From positions 1 to 37,693 of IMG/VR virus record IMGVR_UViG_3300032954_000046: a stretch of 37,693 bases of DNA. One strand, 5' to 3'. Shown piece by piece: positions 1 through 8,475 of this stretch. Position numbers and translations under genes: made by a program. The notes under the pieces are model-generated. The model was given only the letters and a program-made list of their open reading frames with translations. It was not told the DNA's origin and searched no databases. The stretch comes from a virus. Each line of letters starts with the position of its first letter. Position 1 is the stretch's first letter.

Positions 1-561
1 GCCCATCTGCAGGATCGTGAAGCCCGTGCCGGCGTTATTCAGCAGCTCGAGCTTGCCGTCCGCCGGCGAGTAGATTTGCGAGCGCGCCTGCCACGTCACG
101 GGCGACGAGGCGTTGGCGATGGTGAGCTGCGCCGTGCTCAGCGAGGCATCGTTGCTGTTGTCGGCGAGGCGCACCTGCAGCGTCGTGCCGCTGCCGCGCA
201 AGCCGACCTGGCTCGATGACGTGCCGCCGAAGCCCATGACGCCGCTGATGACCGGGCTCGACAGCGTCGCCGACGACAGGGTGGCCGAGGTGTCGAGCAC
301 CATCTTGCCCGTGCCGGTCACGGCCGCGGTGAGCGTCACGCCGCCATAGGTCAGCGCGCCGCTGATGGTCGGTGTCGTGATCGTGGGCGACGTCCCGAAC
401 ACCAGCGAGCCGGTGCCGGTGGAGTCCGTCATGATGCTGCGGAGCTGCGCCGACGACGTCGGAGCGGCCTGCGACAGCGGCACACCAGATTGCCCGAGGG
501 CGGCCGAGGCGAACGCCAGCGACGCCGCGATCGTGGCCAGCGCGCGGAAAATCATCTTCAT
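1..561 (-). CDS. Fibre-like protein with signal peptide, 3' end outside window
   Basis: The first 187 codons are present and the gene runs off the left edge. The start is the ATG at 561, preceded by GGGG about 6 bases upstream; a second in-frame ATG lies at 555. The N-terminus is a textbook Sec signal: MKMIFR, a hydrophobic run rich in Ala and Leu, then ASAALGQ as a likely cleavage region near residues 22-24. The rest is low-complexity Ser/Thr/Gly-rich sequence (for example TGTGSLVFGTSPTITTPTI), typical of beta-rich tail fibre or tail-tip proteins, and the position after the tail-tip genes fits. A signal peptide is odd for a virion protein, so it could instead be an exported phage protein. 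The receptor-binding role is inferred from position and composition. Confidence 0.6.
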   Translation of the reverse strand, partial: MKMIFRALATIAASLAFASAALGQSGVPLSQAAPTSSAQLRSIMTDSTGTGSLVFGTSPTITTPTISGALTYGGVTLTAAVTGTGKMVLDTSATLSSATLSSPVISGVMGFGGTSSSQVGLRGSGTTLQVRLADNSNDASLSTAQLTIANASSPVTWQARSQIYSPADGKLELLNNAGTGFTILQMG

Positions 562-571
562 CGCCGATCCC

Positions 572-1171
572 CTACGAGACGGTGTTGAGCATGTTGCTCG
601 CCGCGCGCCAGCGAAAGCGAACGGACTGGTATTTGGCCTGCAGGGCGAAGTTGGTCTGCCCGTTCACCGTGCCGAGCACGGTGATGTTGTTCGCGCCGAC
701 GTCGAGGTCGCCCTTGCCGTCGCTTACGACGAACTCCTGTCCGTCGACCATGTTCGGCGGCGGCGTCACGCTGTGCGCGCCAGACACCGTCTTGTTGATG
801 ACCAGCTCATAGTCGAGCGCCGTCATGGCCGTCGACGTGCCCGAGGTGATCGTGCGCACGGTCCGCACGATCGGCGTCGCGGGCGCGATCGCCGAAATGA
901 CCTTAGTCCCGGCCGAGAAGGAAATCGCCGAGCCGGTCGATGAGCGCAGCGTCGCAATGGGCGTGATCGTGTTGCCCGCGACGCCGTACTGGCCCACGAC
1001 CTCGGCCCATTCGGCCGCCGACTGGTTCTCGATGCGGAACAGGCTCGTATCGCCGTCCGACAAGCCTGCGGCGATCGTCTGCATGCGGGTCGTGGCGCCG
1101 GCCAGCGCCAGCGCGCCGGCGCCGGTCGACGTCGACGTCTCCTGGGTGCATTCGAGAACCTTGTGCGCCAT
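572..1171 (-). CDS. Tail-tip / baseplate-associated protein
   Basis: 199 residues. The N-terminus (ECTQETSTSTGAGALALAGA, residues 7-26) resembles the short beta module, often ETTxTTGTGxxxLAGA, that recurs in tail-tip and appendage proteins of alphaproteobacterial phages. The rest is predicted mostly beta with a conserved-looking NMVDGQEFVVSDGKG segment. It begins 3 bases after the stop of the preceding tail protein and ends 10 bases before the fibre-like gene, so the three are probably co-translated. No enzymatic motif is visible. Role in the distal tail is inferred from order (downstream of the tape measure protein) and the N-terminal module; the exact function is unknown. Confidence 0.6.
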   Translation of the reverse strand: MAHKVLECTQETSTSTGAGALALAGATTRMQTIAAGLSDGDTSLFRIENQSAAEWAEVVGQYGVAGNTITPIATLRSSTGSAISFSAGTKVISAIAPATPIVRTVRTITSGTSTAMTALDYELVINKTVSGAHSVTPPPNMVDGQEFVVSDGKGDLDVGANNITVLGTVNGQTNFALQAKYQSVRFRWRAASNMLNTVS

Positions 1172-1174
1172 CCG

Positions 1175-2929
1175 TCAGCCCCACAATTCGATAGAGACGC
1201 CGCCCTGAGCGTTCATCCCGCAGCAGAGGAAATTCCGGCTCGATCCCCATCCCTGACGTCCATAGTTCGCGAGATTGAGGATGCGGCCGGGAAAATCGCC
1301 CGCCGGATCGAGCGCGACGGGCAGGGTGTAGCGCGCACGCCGCACACGCATCAGGGCCTGCTGTCGGTCGGCCTCCGCCTGCGCATCGATCTGGAAGGCA
1401 AAAGCGCCGTCGACCTGAACGATCGGACTCGTCGGATAGGACGAACTTGCCCAGGGATCGAGAGATTTGGCGTACTGCGTTGCGTTCTTGAGGATCGTTG
1501 TCGTCGTGGGATCGAGAATGCCGGCCGTCTGGTTGGTCTGAAGGACGGTGAAATTCTTCTGAAAGCCGATGTAGGTCGCCTGCCGTGGCGGCTTGTAGTC
1601 GGTCATGCTCGGGAGGAAGACCCGAACTTCGCCCGCGTCCTCCGCGGGAAAGGAAAGAGAATAGGCCGCCGTCTGAAGCTCCGGATCCTCGCACTGGCCC
1701 ACCGCGAGCTGGCCCGAGAGCCGCATGAACCACCAGCCGAGACAACCCGGCATCATCGTGTCGAGCGCTGCACCCTTGGTCGTGGATGCGTTCGATCCGT
1801 CGTTCCAGTACCAGCCGCAGGGCCCAGGCTGCTTGTTGTCGAGGTCCGCGAAGGAAGCGTTGTCGAGGCCAGCAACGTCATCGAGCTTAACCAGCCCCCG
1901 GCCGGTAGCGATACGGCGGCAGATTTGCCCGCGTGTGAGCGGCGTCCCATGCCCGTTGATCACGTCGGCATCGCCGATCCCGTCAGCTGTGGCAATCAAT
2001 ACGGGCTTGCCGCCCATGCGGTATATTCCGAGGGCCAGACACGTGCGAAAGTGTCCGTCGCCGATGGCCGCACCGGCCAACGTGGCATAGTCAGGATCAT
2101 CGCCGTCCAGCGTGAGCGCGTCGCCACCATCCTTGGCGAGGATGCTCTGCATGCTCGAGCACGAGAGCTGGTAGATCTCCAGTGCGGCGTTCAGAGGAAC
2201 GGGCGTGGCGTTGAAGAAATGACCGATCGCGTAAGGCTTGTTGAAGCCCGCCAGGTTCGGATCGCCGTCCATGCCGCCCGTGCCGCCATAGATCTGTCCA
2301 TGCAGGGGCGCCGTATCGAGAAGCCATGCGAGATCGCGCAGCTGGATTTCCTTGATGTTGGCGTCGTGGAGAAGCCCCGCGGCGGTGACCTGCGCCACCA
2401 CATTCCAGCCAGAAAAGTAGTCCGCCGGATCGCCCCGATAGAGCGTTAGCGTGGCGCCGTCCCAGCCAAGCCCGATCAGCCCGTCGAGTTCGCCCTCAGG
2501 GTCGTCGAGCTGGATGATGCCAATGGTGTTCGACCCGGTCGCCAGAGGATCAGCGCCGGAAAACAGTTCGACCGTATAATTGAAACCCGGCTCGAGCCTG
2601 CCGGGCACGTAGAGATTGGCGGGCACATCATCGGGCCGAGATGAACGGCCAATGGTGGCGGCCGGGTAGAGCGTGGTCATCGCGCCACGTGTCGCGACGG
2701 CGAAAGGCGTCATGAGGTCGATGTCGCCGAAGGGCAACGGAAGGGCGCCCACGCGCGTCGTCGACCCGTCCTTGTCAAAAGCAGTCACCGCAAGAAGGTA
2801 GGCCTGGCCCTCCCAGGAGCCCATGTTCGCCGGGTCGACGCCGGTGTATGCGACCCATTCGAACGCCTCGGGATAGTCGATGCTGCCAAAGGGCAGAGGC
2901 AGCCCGAAGGCCTTTACCTGGTCTCCCAT
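1175..2929 (-). CDS. Large tail / baseplate protein
   Basis: 584 residues, starting MGDQVKAFG and ending IELWG. It lies two genes after the tape measure protein, where siphoviruses encode distal tail and hub components. Visible features are aromatic-rich beta segments, a TIGIIQLDDPEGELDGLIGL stretch near residues 157-176 that I associate with a tail protein family of alphaproteobacterial phages, and cysteines spread through the C-terminal half. No peptidase, lysozyme or glycosidase motif was recognised. The gap to the gene before it is 3 bases, consistent with one operon. The tail assignment rests mainly on position and length. Confidence 0.6.
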   Translation of the reverse strand: MGDQVKAFGLPLPFGSIDYPEAFEWVAYTGVDPANMGSWEGQAYLLAVTAFDKDGSTTRVGALPLPFGDIDLMTPFAVATRGAMTTLYPAATIGRSSRPDDVPANLYVPGRLEPGFNYTVELFSGADPLATGSNTIGIIQLDDPEGELDGLIGLGWDGATLTLYRGDPADYFSGWNVVAQVTAAGLLHDANIKEIQLRDLAWLLDTAPLHGQIYGGTGGMDGDPNLAGFNKPYAIGHFFNATPVPLNAALEIYQLSCSSMQSILAKDGGDALTLDGDDPDYATLAGAAIGDGHFRTCLALGIYRMGGKPVLIATADGIGDADVINGHGTPLTRGQICRRIATGRGLVKLDDVAGLDNASFADLDNKQPGPCGWYWNDGSNASTTKGAALDTMMPGCLGWWFMRLSGQLAVGQCEDPELQTAAYSLSFPAEDAGEVRVFLPSMTDYKPPRQATYIGFQKNFTVLQTNQTAGILDPTTTTILKNATQYAKSLDPWASSSYPTSPIVQVDGAFAFQIDAQAEADRQQALMRVRRARYTLPVALDPAGDFPGRILNLANYGRQGWGSSRNFLCCGMNAQGGVSIELWG

Positions 2930-2932
2930 GGT

Positions 2933-3205
2933 TCAGCGCTCGCCCATCGCGGCCTTGAGCTCTTCCACATACCGACGCTGAAGCTGGGCCACGCCTTCGT
3001 GAGCCGCATCCTTGACCTCTGCCACCGAAAACGCCGGAAACTCCCGGGCAATCCACGCCGTGTAGTCGCCGATGGCTTGCGCGACAGCCGCTTCGATCCG
3101 CGGACGAGACGGCCCAGCGCATCGGAATCGTGTGTAGGCCTTCTCCGCCATCACGCGCGGGAACGGCAGGATATCGTTGTGGGGCAGCCGGAACGCGACG
3201 GTCAT
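2933..3205 (-). CDS. Small conserved tail-region protein
   Basis: 90 residues, mostly helical: N-terminal MTVAFRLPHNDILPFPR, then charged helices ending ELKAAMGER. Its start overlaps the tape measure stop by 4 bases (ATGA), and it ends 3 bases before the large tail protein. In many siphoviruses a small gene in this slot encodes a tail-assembly or distal-tail adaptor, but nothing in this sequence identifies it. Overlap, codon pattern and conserved direction support it as a real gene. Function not recognised. Confidence 0.6.
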   Translation of the reverse strand: MTVAFRLPHNDILPFPRVMAEKAYTRFRCAGPSRPRIEAAVAQAIGDYTAWIAREFPAFSVAEVKDAAHEGVAQLQRRYVEELKAAMGER

Positions 3206-6200
3206 CGGCCGCCTGCCGCGATACGCTGCATCTGCGTGGTGAGCTGCTGGTTCTGGTCGATCAGGTTGGCCACCTGTTCGGTCAGGCTGTCGACCTTCGA
3301 CGACAGTTCGGAATTGCTGGTCAGCACGCTGTTGACCGCGTCGCTCGAGACGGTGCTGCCGCCCGAGACATTCCCCGACTGGATGTTGGCCAATTCGTCC
3401 GCCAGCGCCGACCGCACTGCATCGACGAGGTCGGAGTACTGCGTGGTGTTCCCGTAGTAGGCCTGCCCCGCCGTGAGGAACGTCGAGGCGGCCGTGGCGA
3501 GATCGTTGATCGACGTCGCGTCTCCCGTGGCGGCGCCCGCGAGATCGGCGTTGTACTTCGCCTGGGCACCCATGAAGGTATCGAGCGGAGACGCTCCTGA
3601 CAGCGAGCCGAACGTCATGGAGTCGATGGCCTGCTGGATGGACGACACGGCCGACGAATAGAATTGCTGCGTCGCAGCCGTCATCTGGTCGGTGTAGTAG
3701 GTCGTCACCTGCGACATATCGATGAACGCGCCCGAGATATTCTCGTTCATCCAGGTCGCTTCCTTCACCGCGTTCTGCTCCGCCTGCGTGATCTGGTCGA
3801 TCTGCGCGCCCAACGGATCGGTGAAGGCCTTGATACCCTCCGTGATCGGCTGCATGAAGTTCGTGACCAGATCCTGTTGCTGCTGGGCCTGCGCATCGAG
3901 CAGCGGCTGGATGTCGAGGCCCATCTGCTGCGCCCAGCCGACGATCGATGCCATGCTGTTGTTGATCGACTCGAACGACTGCTGTGCCTGGGTGAGTTTG
4001 TCGCCCTGGACGAGGTCGTCGTACTTCTGCGAGTTCGTGACGGCCGTCTGCATATCCTGCAGCGTCGTCGGCGCGGCGGGTCCCGCCAGGACCGCCTTGA
4101 GGGTGGCGCTGATCGCGCCCGTCACGGCGCCGGTCAGCACGTCCTTGCCGAACAGGGCCGTCGCCACCTGTTCGGCCGTCGTCTGCAGCGACTGGCTCGA
4201 GTTATAGGCAAGCCACGTCGTCTGTCCGGAAGGCGACGTGATGCTGCCTTGCGTGTAGTTCTGCGCCTGCCACGAATTGCCGTTCAGGACGTGATTCGTG
4301 CCCTCGGCGATGCCACCGCCATAGGCCTTCGACGTATCGAGCGTGCCGCCCGCCGCGGTGATGAGCGCGAGCACGCTGCCCGCGATGGAGCGCGCGGTCG
4401 ACGTGAGGTCGGCGCCGCCGTTCTCCTGCACGTTCGTGGTCGTGAGGTTGTAGCCGCCGGAGTAGCCGAAGCCCGTCGAGCCGTAGACGAGTGCCGGCAT
4501 CGGCGGGGTCGATGGGCCGCCGCCGCCCAGAAGGCCGCCGAGGATGCCTCCGATCAGGCCGATGCCAAGACCGATCGGGCCGGCCGCCGCGCCCAGACCG
4601 AGAGCGGGCCCGAGAAGCGAAAGGCCGCCTCCTAGGATGCCAGCTGCACCACCGATCATGCTGCCGGCGCTCCCGTTACCGGACATCATCTGAAAAATGC
4701 CACTGCCAATTGATGCGATGCCACCGAGCGCGCCAAGCGGTGTGAGATTGAGGCCTCCGCTTAGACCGCCGAAATAATTGAGCGCATCAGCGCCAGACAG
4801 GCCAGGAATGACGCCTGCCATCGCATCAGGACCAATCCCCGCGAAATCGCCAGTAAATGGCGTGTTAAGGAAGCTGCCGACGTTGCTGAAAAAGCCGCCT
4901 CCGCCACCAAATGTCGAAGCGCCTCCAAATGGCTGAAGCGTGAAACCTCCGCCGGCATTCGGCACAAGCTGGACGTTCTGTGGAGCGTTGGAGCTGCCGC
5001 CGAATAGCGGGGAGAGGATGGAGCCAAGACCGCTGAAGCCGCCACCGAAGCCCAGTGACTGGGCCGCCGATGGGCTGAAGACGCTCTGCACGACCGGACC
5101 GACGATGCCCTGCATGATCGACGTCGTGGCCATCTCGGCGAGGAACTTCACCCAGATGCTCTTCATGTCGTCGATCATCGTCTGCCAGGTGAGCGTGCCC
5201 CCCTTGAAGACGGTTTCGAACATGCTCTCGAAGCCGTTCTGGATGCCGCTGATGGCCTGCGAGAACGGCTGCAACCACTGCTGTGTCGACTTCTGCGTGG
5301 CATCGATCGCCGCTTTCAGATCGTACTGGCGGTTGATCTGGTCGGTCTGAACCTGCAGGGCTTGCTGGGCCGCCGCTGCGGCATTTGTATTGCCATCGGC
5401 AAGGGCGGCGAGGCTGTCCTTCTGTGCCTTATAGTTTGCCTGCATCAGCGCCGCTTGGCGCTGGATTTCGTTGGAGGTCTGGCCGGTAAGCGACAGCTGC
5501 AGCTGAAGTTCGTTGTTCTGTTCCGTCGCATCCTGATTTGCAATGACTTGCGTCTTCAGCGCATTGAGCGCTCTGGTTGCGTTCCCCTTGGCGTCGAGAG
5601 ACGCCACCTCCGCGTCGATCGCGGGCTTGAGCGTCGTCTCCATCTGCTGTTGCGTGTAGCCCGCCTTGATATAGGCGTCCTGGACCTCTTTCAGGTCCTT
5701 GTAATGCTGCTCGAGGTTCGCGACGGCGTCGGCACCCTCGTTGGCCGCGGCCGCAGCGGCATTCGCCTGGTCGAGCGCGACCTGGGCGTCCGAATTCATC
5801 TTGTCGAGCGACTTCTGGAGCGCCTGCCCCTGGCCCTTCACCGCGGGGTTGCTGACACCGAGCGACGTCGGGACGCTGCCGCCGCTGCCGGCGGGGGCGT
5901 TTTCCTCGAGCATTCGCGCCATCGCGGCATCCTGGACCGCGCGGCTCGACCGCTGCTGATAGGCGGGCGCGAGATAGTCCGCCCTCGCCTTGTCGAAGGC
6001 CGTCCGATAGGACGAACCGATATTGTTGAGCGCTTCCCCGACGGTCGGTCCGCCCAACTGAAAAGTCGGTACGAGAGGGATCGGGGAATCGATGCCGAGC
6101 AATCGGGACAGCGCGCTGTTGCCGGGAATGCCGTTCAGCAGCCCGATGATCTTGTTGAGACCGGCGGATACGATGCCGAGAATGCCGTTCATCGCCGACG

Positions 6201-7236
6201 TAAAGGCCGCCGTGAAGAGCTCGGGGATGCCGCCCACGGCGGCGCCCACACCGGCGACAAAGCCCTGAACGTCGGCCGCCAGTTCGTCTATGCCCTGCTG
6301 GATGCCGGGCAGCGCGGCGCTCATCTGCGCGGAGAGATTGCCGAACAGCGCCTTGTTGAAGTTGACGAACCAGGTCTCGGCATCGAGCGTGCCGCTGCCG
6401 ATATCCCCGAGTAGCCCGAGGATGCCACCGAGTGGACCGCCGCTGCCGTCAGACGGCGGCGAGAGCGCGCTCATGAGGTTGCCGGCCGACTTAGTCACCT
6501 GCGTCAGCGGCCCGGCAGCCGCATTGGCGAACGTCGCCTGCATCTTGAGCTTCGTGACCTCGGACTGCTCCTCGAGGCTTTTGAGCTTGTCGATGGCTTC
6601 GTCGCTGATGACCGTGCCCATGGCGCGCGCGCGCGCCGCCATGTTGTCGAAGCCGCCGGCCAGTTCTGCCATCACCGGCAGAAGCTGCTGGCCGCCGCGA
6701 CCCATCGCGCCCGTGGCATCGGCCGCCTTGAGCGCCGGATCCTGGATGTTCGTGATGGACTTCGCGTAGTCGACGAAGATGTCTTCGGTCGACCGGACCT
6801 TCCCGCCGGCGTCCAGGATGTTCACGCCCATCGAATTGAAAAGATCGATGGCTTGCTTGTTGCCCTGCAGCGCTTCGCCAATCGTGCGCGAGAAGTGGGC
6901 GTAGCCCTCGTCCAGGGCGTCGAGCTTCACGCCATGTTCGGCCGCGGCCGCATTGGACGCCTGCAGGAAGTCGACGTTGACGCCCAATTGCTGGGAGAGC
7001 GTTTCCAGGCCCGCGGCGGCTCCCAGCGCCGTCGAGGCCATCTCCGACAGGAAGCCCGTGACGGCGCCGATCGCGATGCCCTTCAGGTAGCCCGTGAGGG
7101 CATCCATCGAGGCCGACAGCTGCTTGGTTGCCGCGTCTACACCGCTGAGGGCCGCCTTCACGTCGTCGGCGCCGGCCCGGGCCGCGGAGGCATCGACGAC
7201 AATCCGAATCGTCTGGGTAGCGCTGGTCTCATCCAT
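3202..7236 (-). CDS. Tail tape measure protein
   Basis: About 1344 residues from the ATG at 7236. The frame stays open 44 codons further upstream, but that stretch lies inside the tail chaperone gene and reads as Arg/Ser-rich shadow; the ATG at 7236 follows GGGGTGG and overlaps the chaperone stop by 8 bases. The protein sets tail length and is ejected ahead of DNA. Evidence is its great length, Ala/Gln-rich helical and coiled-coil stretches, glycine-rich hydrophobic segments near residues 840-912 (for example GLGIGLIGGILGGLLGGGG) that could cross the host membrane, and the slot directly after the chaperone pair. By the usual rule of roughly 1.5 angstrom per residue the tail would be about 200 nm; this is inference. 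No peptidoglycan hydrolase motif was seen. Confidence 0.93.
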   Translation of the reverse strand: MDETSATQTIRIVVDASAARAGADDVKAALSGVDAATKQLSASMDALTGYLKGIAIGAVTGFLSEMASTALGAAAGLETLSQQLGVNVDFLQASNAAAAEHGVKLDALDEGYAHFSRTIGEALQGNKQAIDLFNSMGVNILDAGGKVRSTEDIFVDYAKSITNIQDPALKAADATGAMGRGGQQLLPVMAELAGGFDNMAARARAMGTVISDEAIDKLKSLEEQSEVTKLKMQATFANAAAGPLTQVTKSAGNLMSALSPPSDGSGGPLGGILGLLGDIGSGTLDAETWFVNFNKALFGNLSAQMSAALPGIQQGIDELAADVQGFVAGVGAAVGGIPELFTAAFTSAMNGILGIVSAGLNKIIGLLNGIPGNSALSRLLGIDSPIPLVPTFQLGGPTVGEALNNIGSSYRTAFDKARADYLAPAYQQRSSRAVQDAAMARMLEENAPAGSGGSVPTSLGVSNPAVKGQGQALQKSLDKMNSDAQVALDQANAAAAAANEGADAVANLEQHYKDLKEVQDAYIKAGYTQQQMETTLKPAIDAEVASLDAKGNATRALNALKTQVIANQDATEQNNELQLQLSLTGQTSNEIQRQAALMQANYKAQKDSLAALADGNTNAAAAAQQALQVQTDQINRQYDLKAAIDATQKSTQQWLQPFSQAISGIQNGFESMFETVFKGGTLTWQTMIDDMKSIWVKFLAEMATTSIMQGIVGPVVQSVFSPSAAQSLGFGGGFSGLGSILSPLFGGSSNAPQNVQLVPNAGGGFTLQPFGGASTFGGGGGFFSNVGSFLNTPFTGDFAGIGPDAMAGVIPGLSGADALNYFGGLSGGLNLTPLGALGGIASIGSGIFQMMSGNGSAGSMIGGAAGILGGGLSLLGPALGLGAAAGPIGLGIGLIGGILGGLLGGGGPSTPPMPALVYGSTGFGYSGGYNLTTTNVQENGGADLTSTARSIAGSVLALITAAGGTLDTSKAYGGGIAEGTNHVLNGNSWQAQNYTQGSITSPSGQTTWLAYNSSQSLQTTAEQVATALFGKDVLTGAVTGAISATLKAVLAGPAAPTTLQDMQTAVTNSQKYDDLVQGDKLTQAQQSFESINNSMASIVGWAQQMGLDIQPLLDAQAQQQQDLVTNFMQPITEGIKAFTDPLGAQIDQITQAEQNAVKEATWMNENISGAFIDMSQVTTYYTDQMTAATQQFYSSAVSSIQQAIDSMTFGSLSGASPLDTFMGAQAKYNADLAGAATGDATSINDLATAASTFLTAGQAYYGNTTQYSDLVDAVRSALADELANIQSGNVSGGSTVSSDAVNSVLTSNSELSSKVDSLTEQVANLIDQNQQLTTQMQRIAAGGR

Positions 7237-8049
7237 GCGCGCCACCCCGTTCCTTGTGCTTCCTCTTCGCCGCGTCGTCCTTGGCTTCCTTGGCCAAGCG
7301 GGCGATCTCGATCTCGACGTAGACGTCGTCGATCGCCGCCACGATCTCGACGAACTCATGCATCTCATCCGGATCGAGCCGGACGAGGCGCAGGTACTGG
7401 ATGATGGTCGAACGTGGGACAGGCAGCGGATAGGCCGCCATGCCGCCCAGGTAGGGGCGGTCGCGTTTCAGGGCGTGAAAGACGCCGTAGTACGGCTCGG
7501 TTTCCTCATCGAGATCGGGCCTGCCGAGGAGATGGCGGCGCGCCGCCTGATCTCCCTGTTTCGATCTCTTGAGCCAGCCCGCGACCTTCCTGCCGTGCTT
7601 GCCTTCCCACTCGATCAGTTTTTTGCGTTGTCGACGATCGCTTCCTTCCGGGCGATGCGGAAGTTCTGGGTGTTGGCGCACTCCAGCCGCACAGCGTCGT
7701 AGGCATCGTCGGCCTCACCGGCGCTCAGGAACTTGGTGCAGTTCTCGATCGAGAAGTCGACGGGATGGCCTTCGGCATCCACGACGTTCTTCCAGCCGAT
7801 CACCAGGGCCGCCGCGAACAACTTGGCCCAGATGTTCTGCAGCTCCTCGGCGGAGGCACCGGCCTTCTCCTGGCGCGCGGCCTCCTTCATCGTCTTGTCT
7901 TTGAGGGCCCGCCATTTGGGGTTGGAGTCGGTCGCTGCCAGCACGTGCAGCACGACCTCGGAGTTAGGGATACGGAGATCGATGCCCTCTTCGCCTTCGA
8001 TCTTGCGGTTGCGACGCAGCGCGTCGATGCCGCCGAAATTGCCAGCCAT
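7229..8049 (-). CDS. Tail assembly chaperone, frameshifted gpG-gpGT-like fusion
   Basis: Predicted product of a -1 ribosomal frameshift that joins the 144-residue upstream frame to a second frame ending at 7229. The slippery heptamer A AAA AAC lies at 7624-7618 and the zero-frame stop TGA follows at once (7617-7615). After slipping, decoding continues KKLIEWEGKHGRK and adds 129 residues rich in charged helices, ending ERGGAHG, for about 273 residues in total. This is the arrangement of lambda gpG/gpGT, where the minor fusion binds the tape measure protein and recruits the tail tube protein. The second frame has no well-placed start of its own near the junction, and its stop overlaps the tape measure start, as expected. 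Confidence 0.85.
7615..8049 (-). CDS. Tail assembly chaperone, short (gpG-like) form
   Basis: 144 residues from ATG at 8049, with GAGGG about 8 bases upstream. It sits between the tail tube gene and the tape measure gene, where siphoviruses encode the chaperone that coats the tape measure protein before tube assembly. The sequence is compact and mixed alpha/beta: MAGNFGGIDALRRNR, then a central KEAARQEKAGASAEEL helix and C-terminal RIARKEAIVDNAKN. The last codons before the stop form a frameshift site, which strongly supports the identity. The 149-base leader upstream is unusually structured, hinting at translational control. Confidence 0.85.
   Translation of the reverse strand: MAGNFGGIDALRRNRKIEGEEGIDLRIPNSEVVLHVLAATDSNPKWRALKDKTMKEAARQEKAGASAEELQNIWAKLFAAALVIGWKNVVDAEGHPVDFSIENCTKFLSAGEADDAYDAVRLECANTQNFRIARKEAIVDNAKN
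7618..7624 (-). promoter_or_regulatory. Slippery heptamer A AAA AAC for -1 frameshifting
   Basis: On the minus strand the zero frame reads GCA AAA AAC TGA, so the heptamer A AAA AAC is in the X XXY YYZ register required for tandem -1 slippage. The new frame reads AAA AAA CTG ATC. The stop directly behind the site makes short and long chaperone forms from one start. I did not identify a definite downstream stimulatory pseudoknot. Confidence 0.88.
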
Positions 8050-8062
8050 GGTTCACCCTCTG

Positions 8063-8106
8063 TTGGTCGGGAAAAGGAAGGACGCCTCCCGACCAAAGGG
8101 GCGTCC
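8063..8106 (-). promoter_or_regulatory. Interleaved inverted repeats in the tail chaperone leader
   Basis: Two inverted repeats interlock in the untranslated leader. A perfect 10-base pair is formed by 8063-8072 (TTGGTCGGGA) and 8087-8096 (TCCCGACCAA). A perfect 7-base pair is formed by 8080-8086 (GGACGCC) and 8100-8106 (GGCGTCC). The first arm of the second pair lies in the loop of the first pair, so the two are either mutually exclusive hairpins or an H-type pseudoknot. In the mRNA the last arm ends only a few bases before the GAGGG ribosome binding site for the start at 8049, so the structure could gate chaperone translation. The 7-base hairpin is also followed by TTCCTTTTCCC, a poor terminator tract. 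Confidence 0.55.
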
Positions 8107-8140
8107 TCCCGACGCCATCGCCTAAACGACGGCGTCTGAC

Positions 8141-8161
8141 GGCTGTCCTTGCGGGACAGCC
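8141..8161 (-). terminator. Hairpin without T tract
   Basis: Perfect 8-base stem GGCTGTCC / GGACAGCC (8141-8148 with 8154-8161) around a 5-base loop. On the minus strand it is followed by a GC-rich stretch, not thymines, so it is unlikely to terminate by the intrinsic route. It may protect the 3' end of the upstream mRNA or be part of the structured chaperone leader. Confidence 0.4.
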
Positions 8162-8175
8162 GGTCTCAGCTCAGC

Positions 8176-8185
8176 TTGGTCGGGA
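8176..8185 (-). repeat. Copy of the TCCCGACCAA leader element
   Basis: Minus-strand TCCCGACCAA, identical to the elements at 8063-8072, 9461-9470 and 37605-37614 and complementary to 8087-8096. In the leader RNA the arm at 8096-8087 could pair perfectly with this upstream copy or with the downstream copy at 8072-8063, a layout like a two-state switch. Confidence 0.5.
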
Positions 8186-8198
8186 GCCGAGAAGTCGA

Positions 8199-8435
8199 TC
8201 AGGAGTGGGCAGCAGGATCCGGCGATACGGACGGCGGCTCGCTCGGCGCCTCCGCGCCGGCCACCACGGCCTCCGCAAGCCCTTTGGCGATCCAATCCGC
8301 GGCGTCGCTGTCGGCGACGTCGTGGACCCACCCCGCCTCGAAGTTCTCCATCGGGCCCGAGACGTTTTTGTCCGCCTTGTCGGACGTGGCCTCGCCGTAG
8401 CGATGGAAGCTCTTCACGATCTTGACCTTGGCCAT
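8199..8435 (-). CDS. Small protein between tail tube and chaperone genes
   Basis: 78 residues: MAKVKIVKSFHRYGEATSDK at the start, a central FEAGWVHDVADSDAADWIAKG and an acidic Pro/Ser tail. The ATG at 8435 follows CAGGAGGACC, a strong ribosome binding site. Small proteins with a basic N-terminal strand followed by a DAxxWIxxGxAE-like helix are common in phage structural modules, often near capsid or neck genes, with no agreed function. It ends before the hairpin-rich chaperone leader. Function not recognised. Confidence 0.6.
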   Translation of the reverse strand: MAKVKIVKSFHRYGEATSDKADKNVSGPMENFEAGWVHDVADSDAADWIAKGLAEAVVAGAEAPSEPPSVSPDPAAHS

Positions 8436-8475
8436 CGGGTCCTCCTGATTTGTGCGGTGTGATGCGTCGGGGAGA

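Noticed and set aside
7237-7368. N-terminal extension of the tape measure frame
   Set aside because: It overlaps the tail chaperone and is a Ser/Arg-rich shadow; a good ribosome binding site precedes the ATG at 7236.
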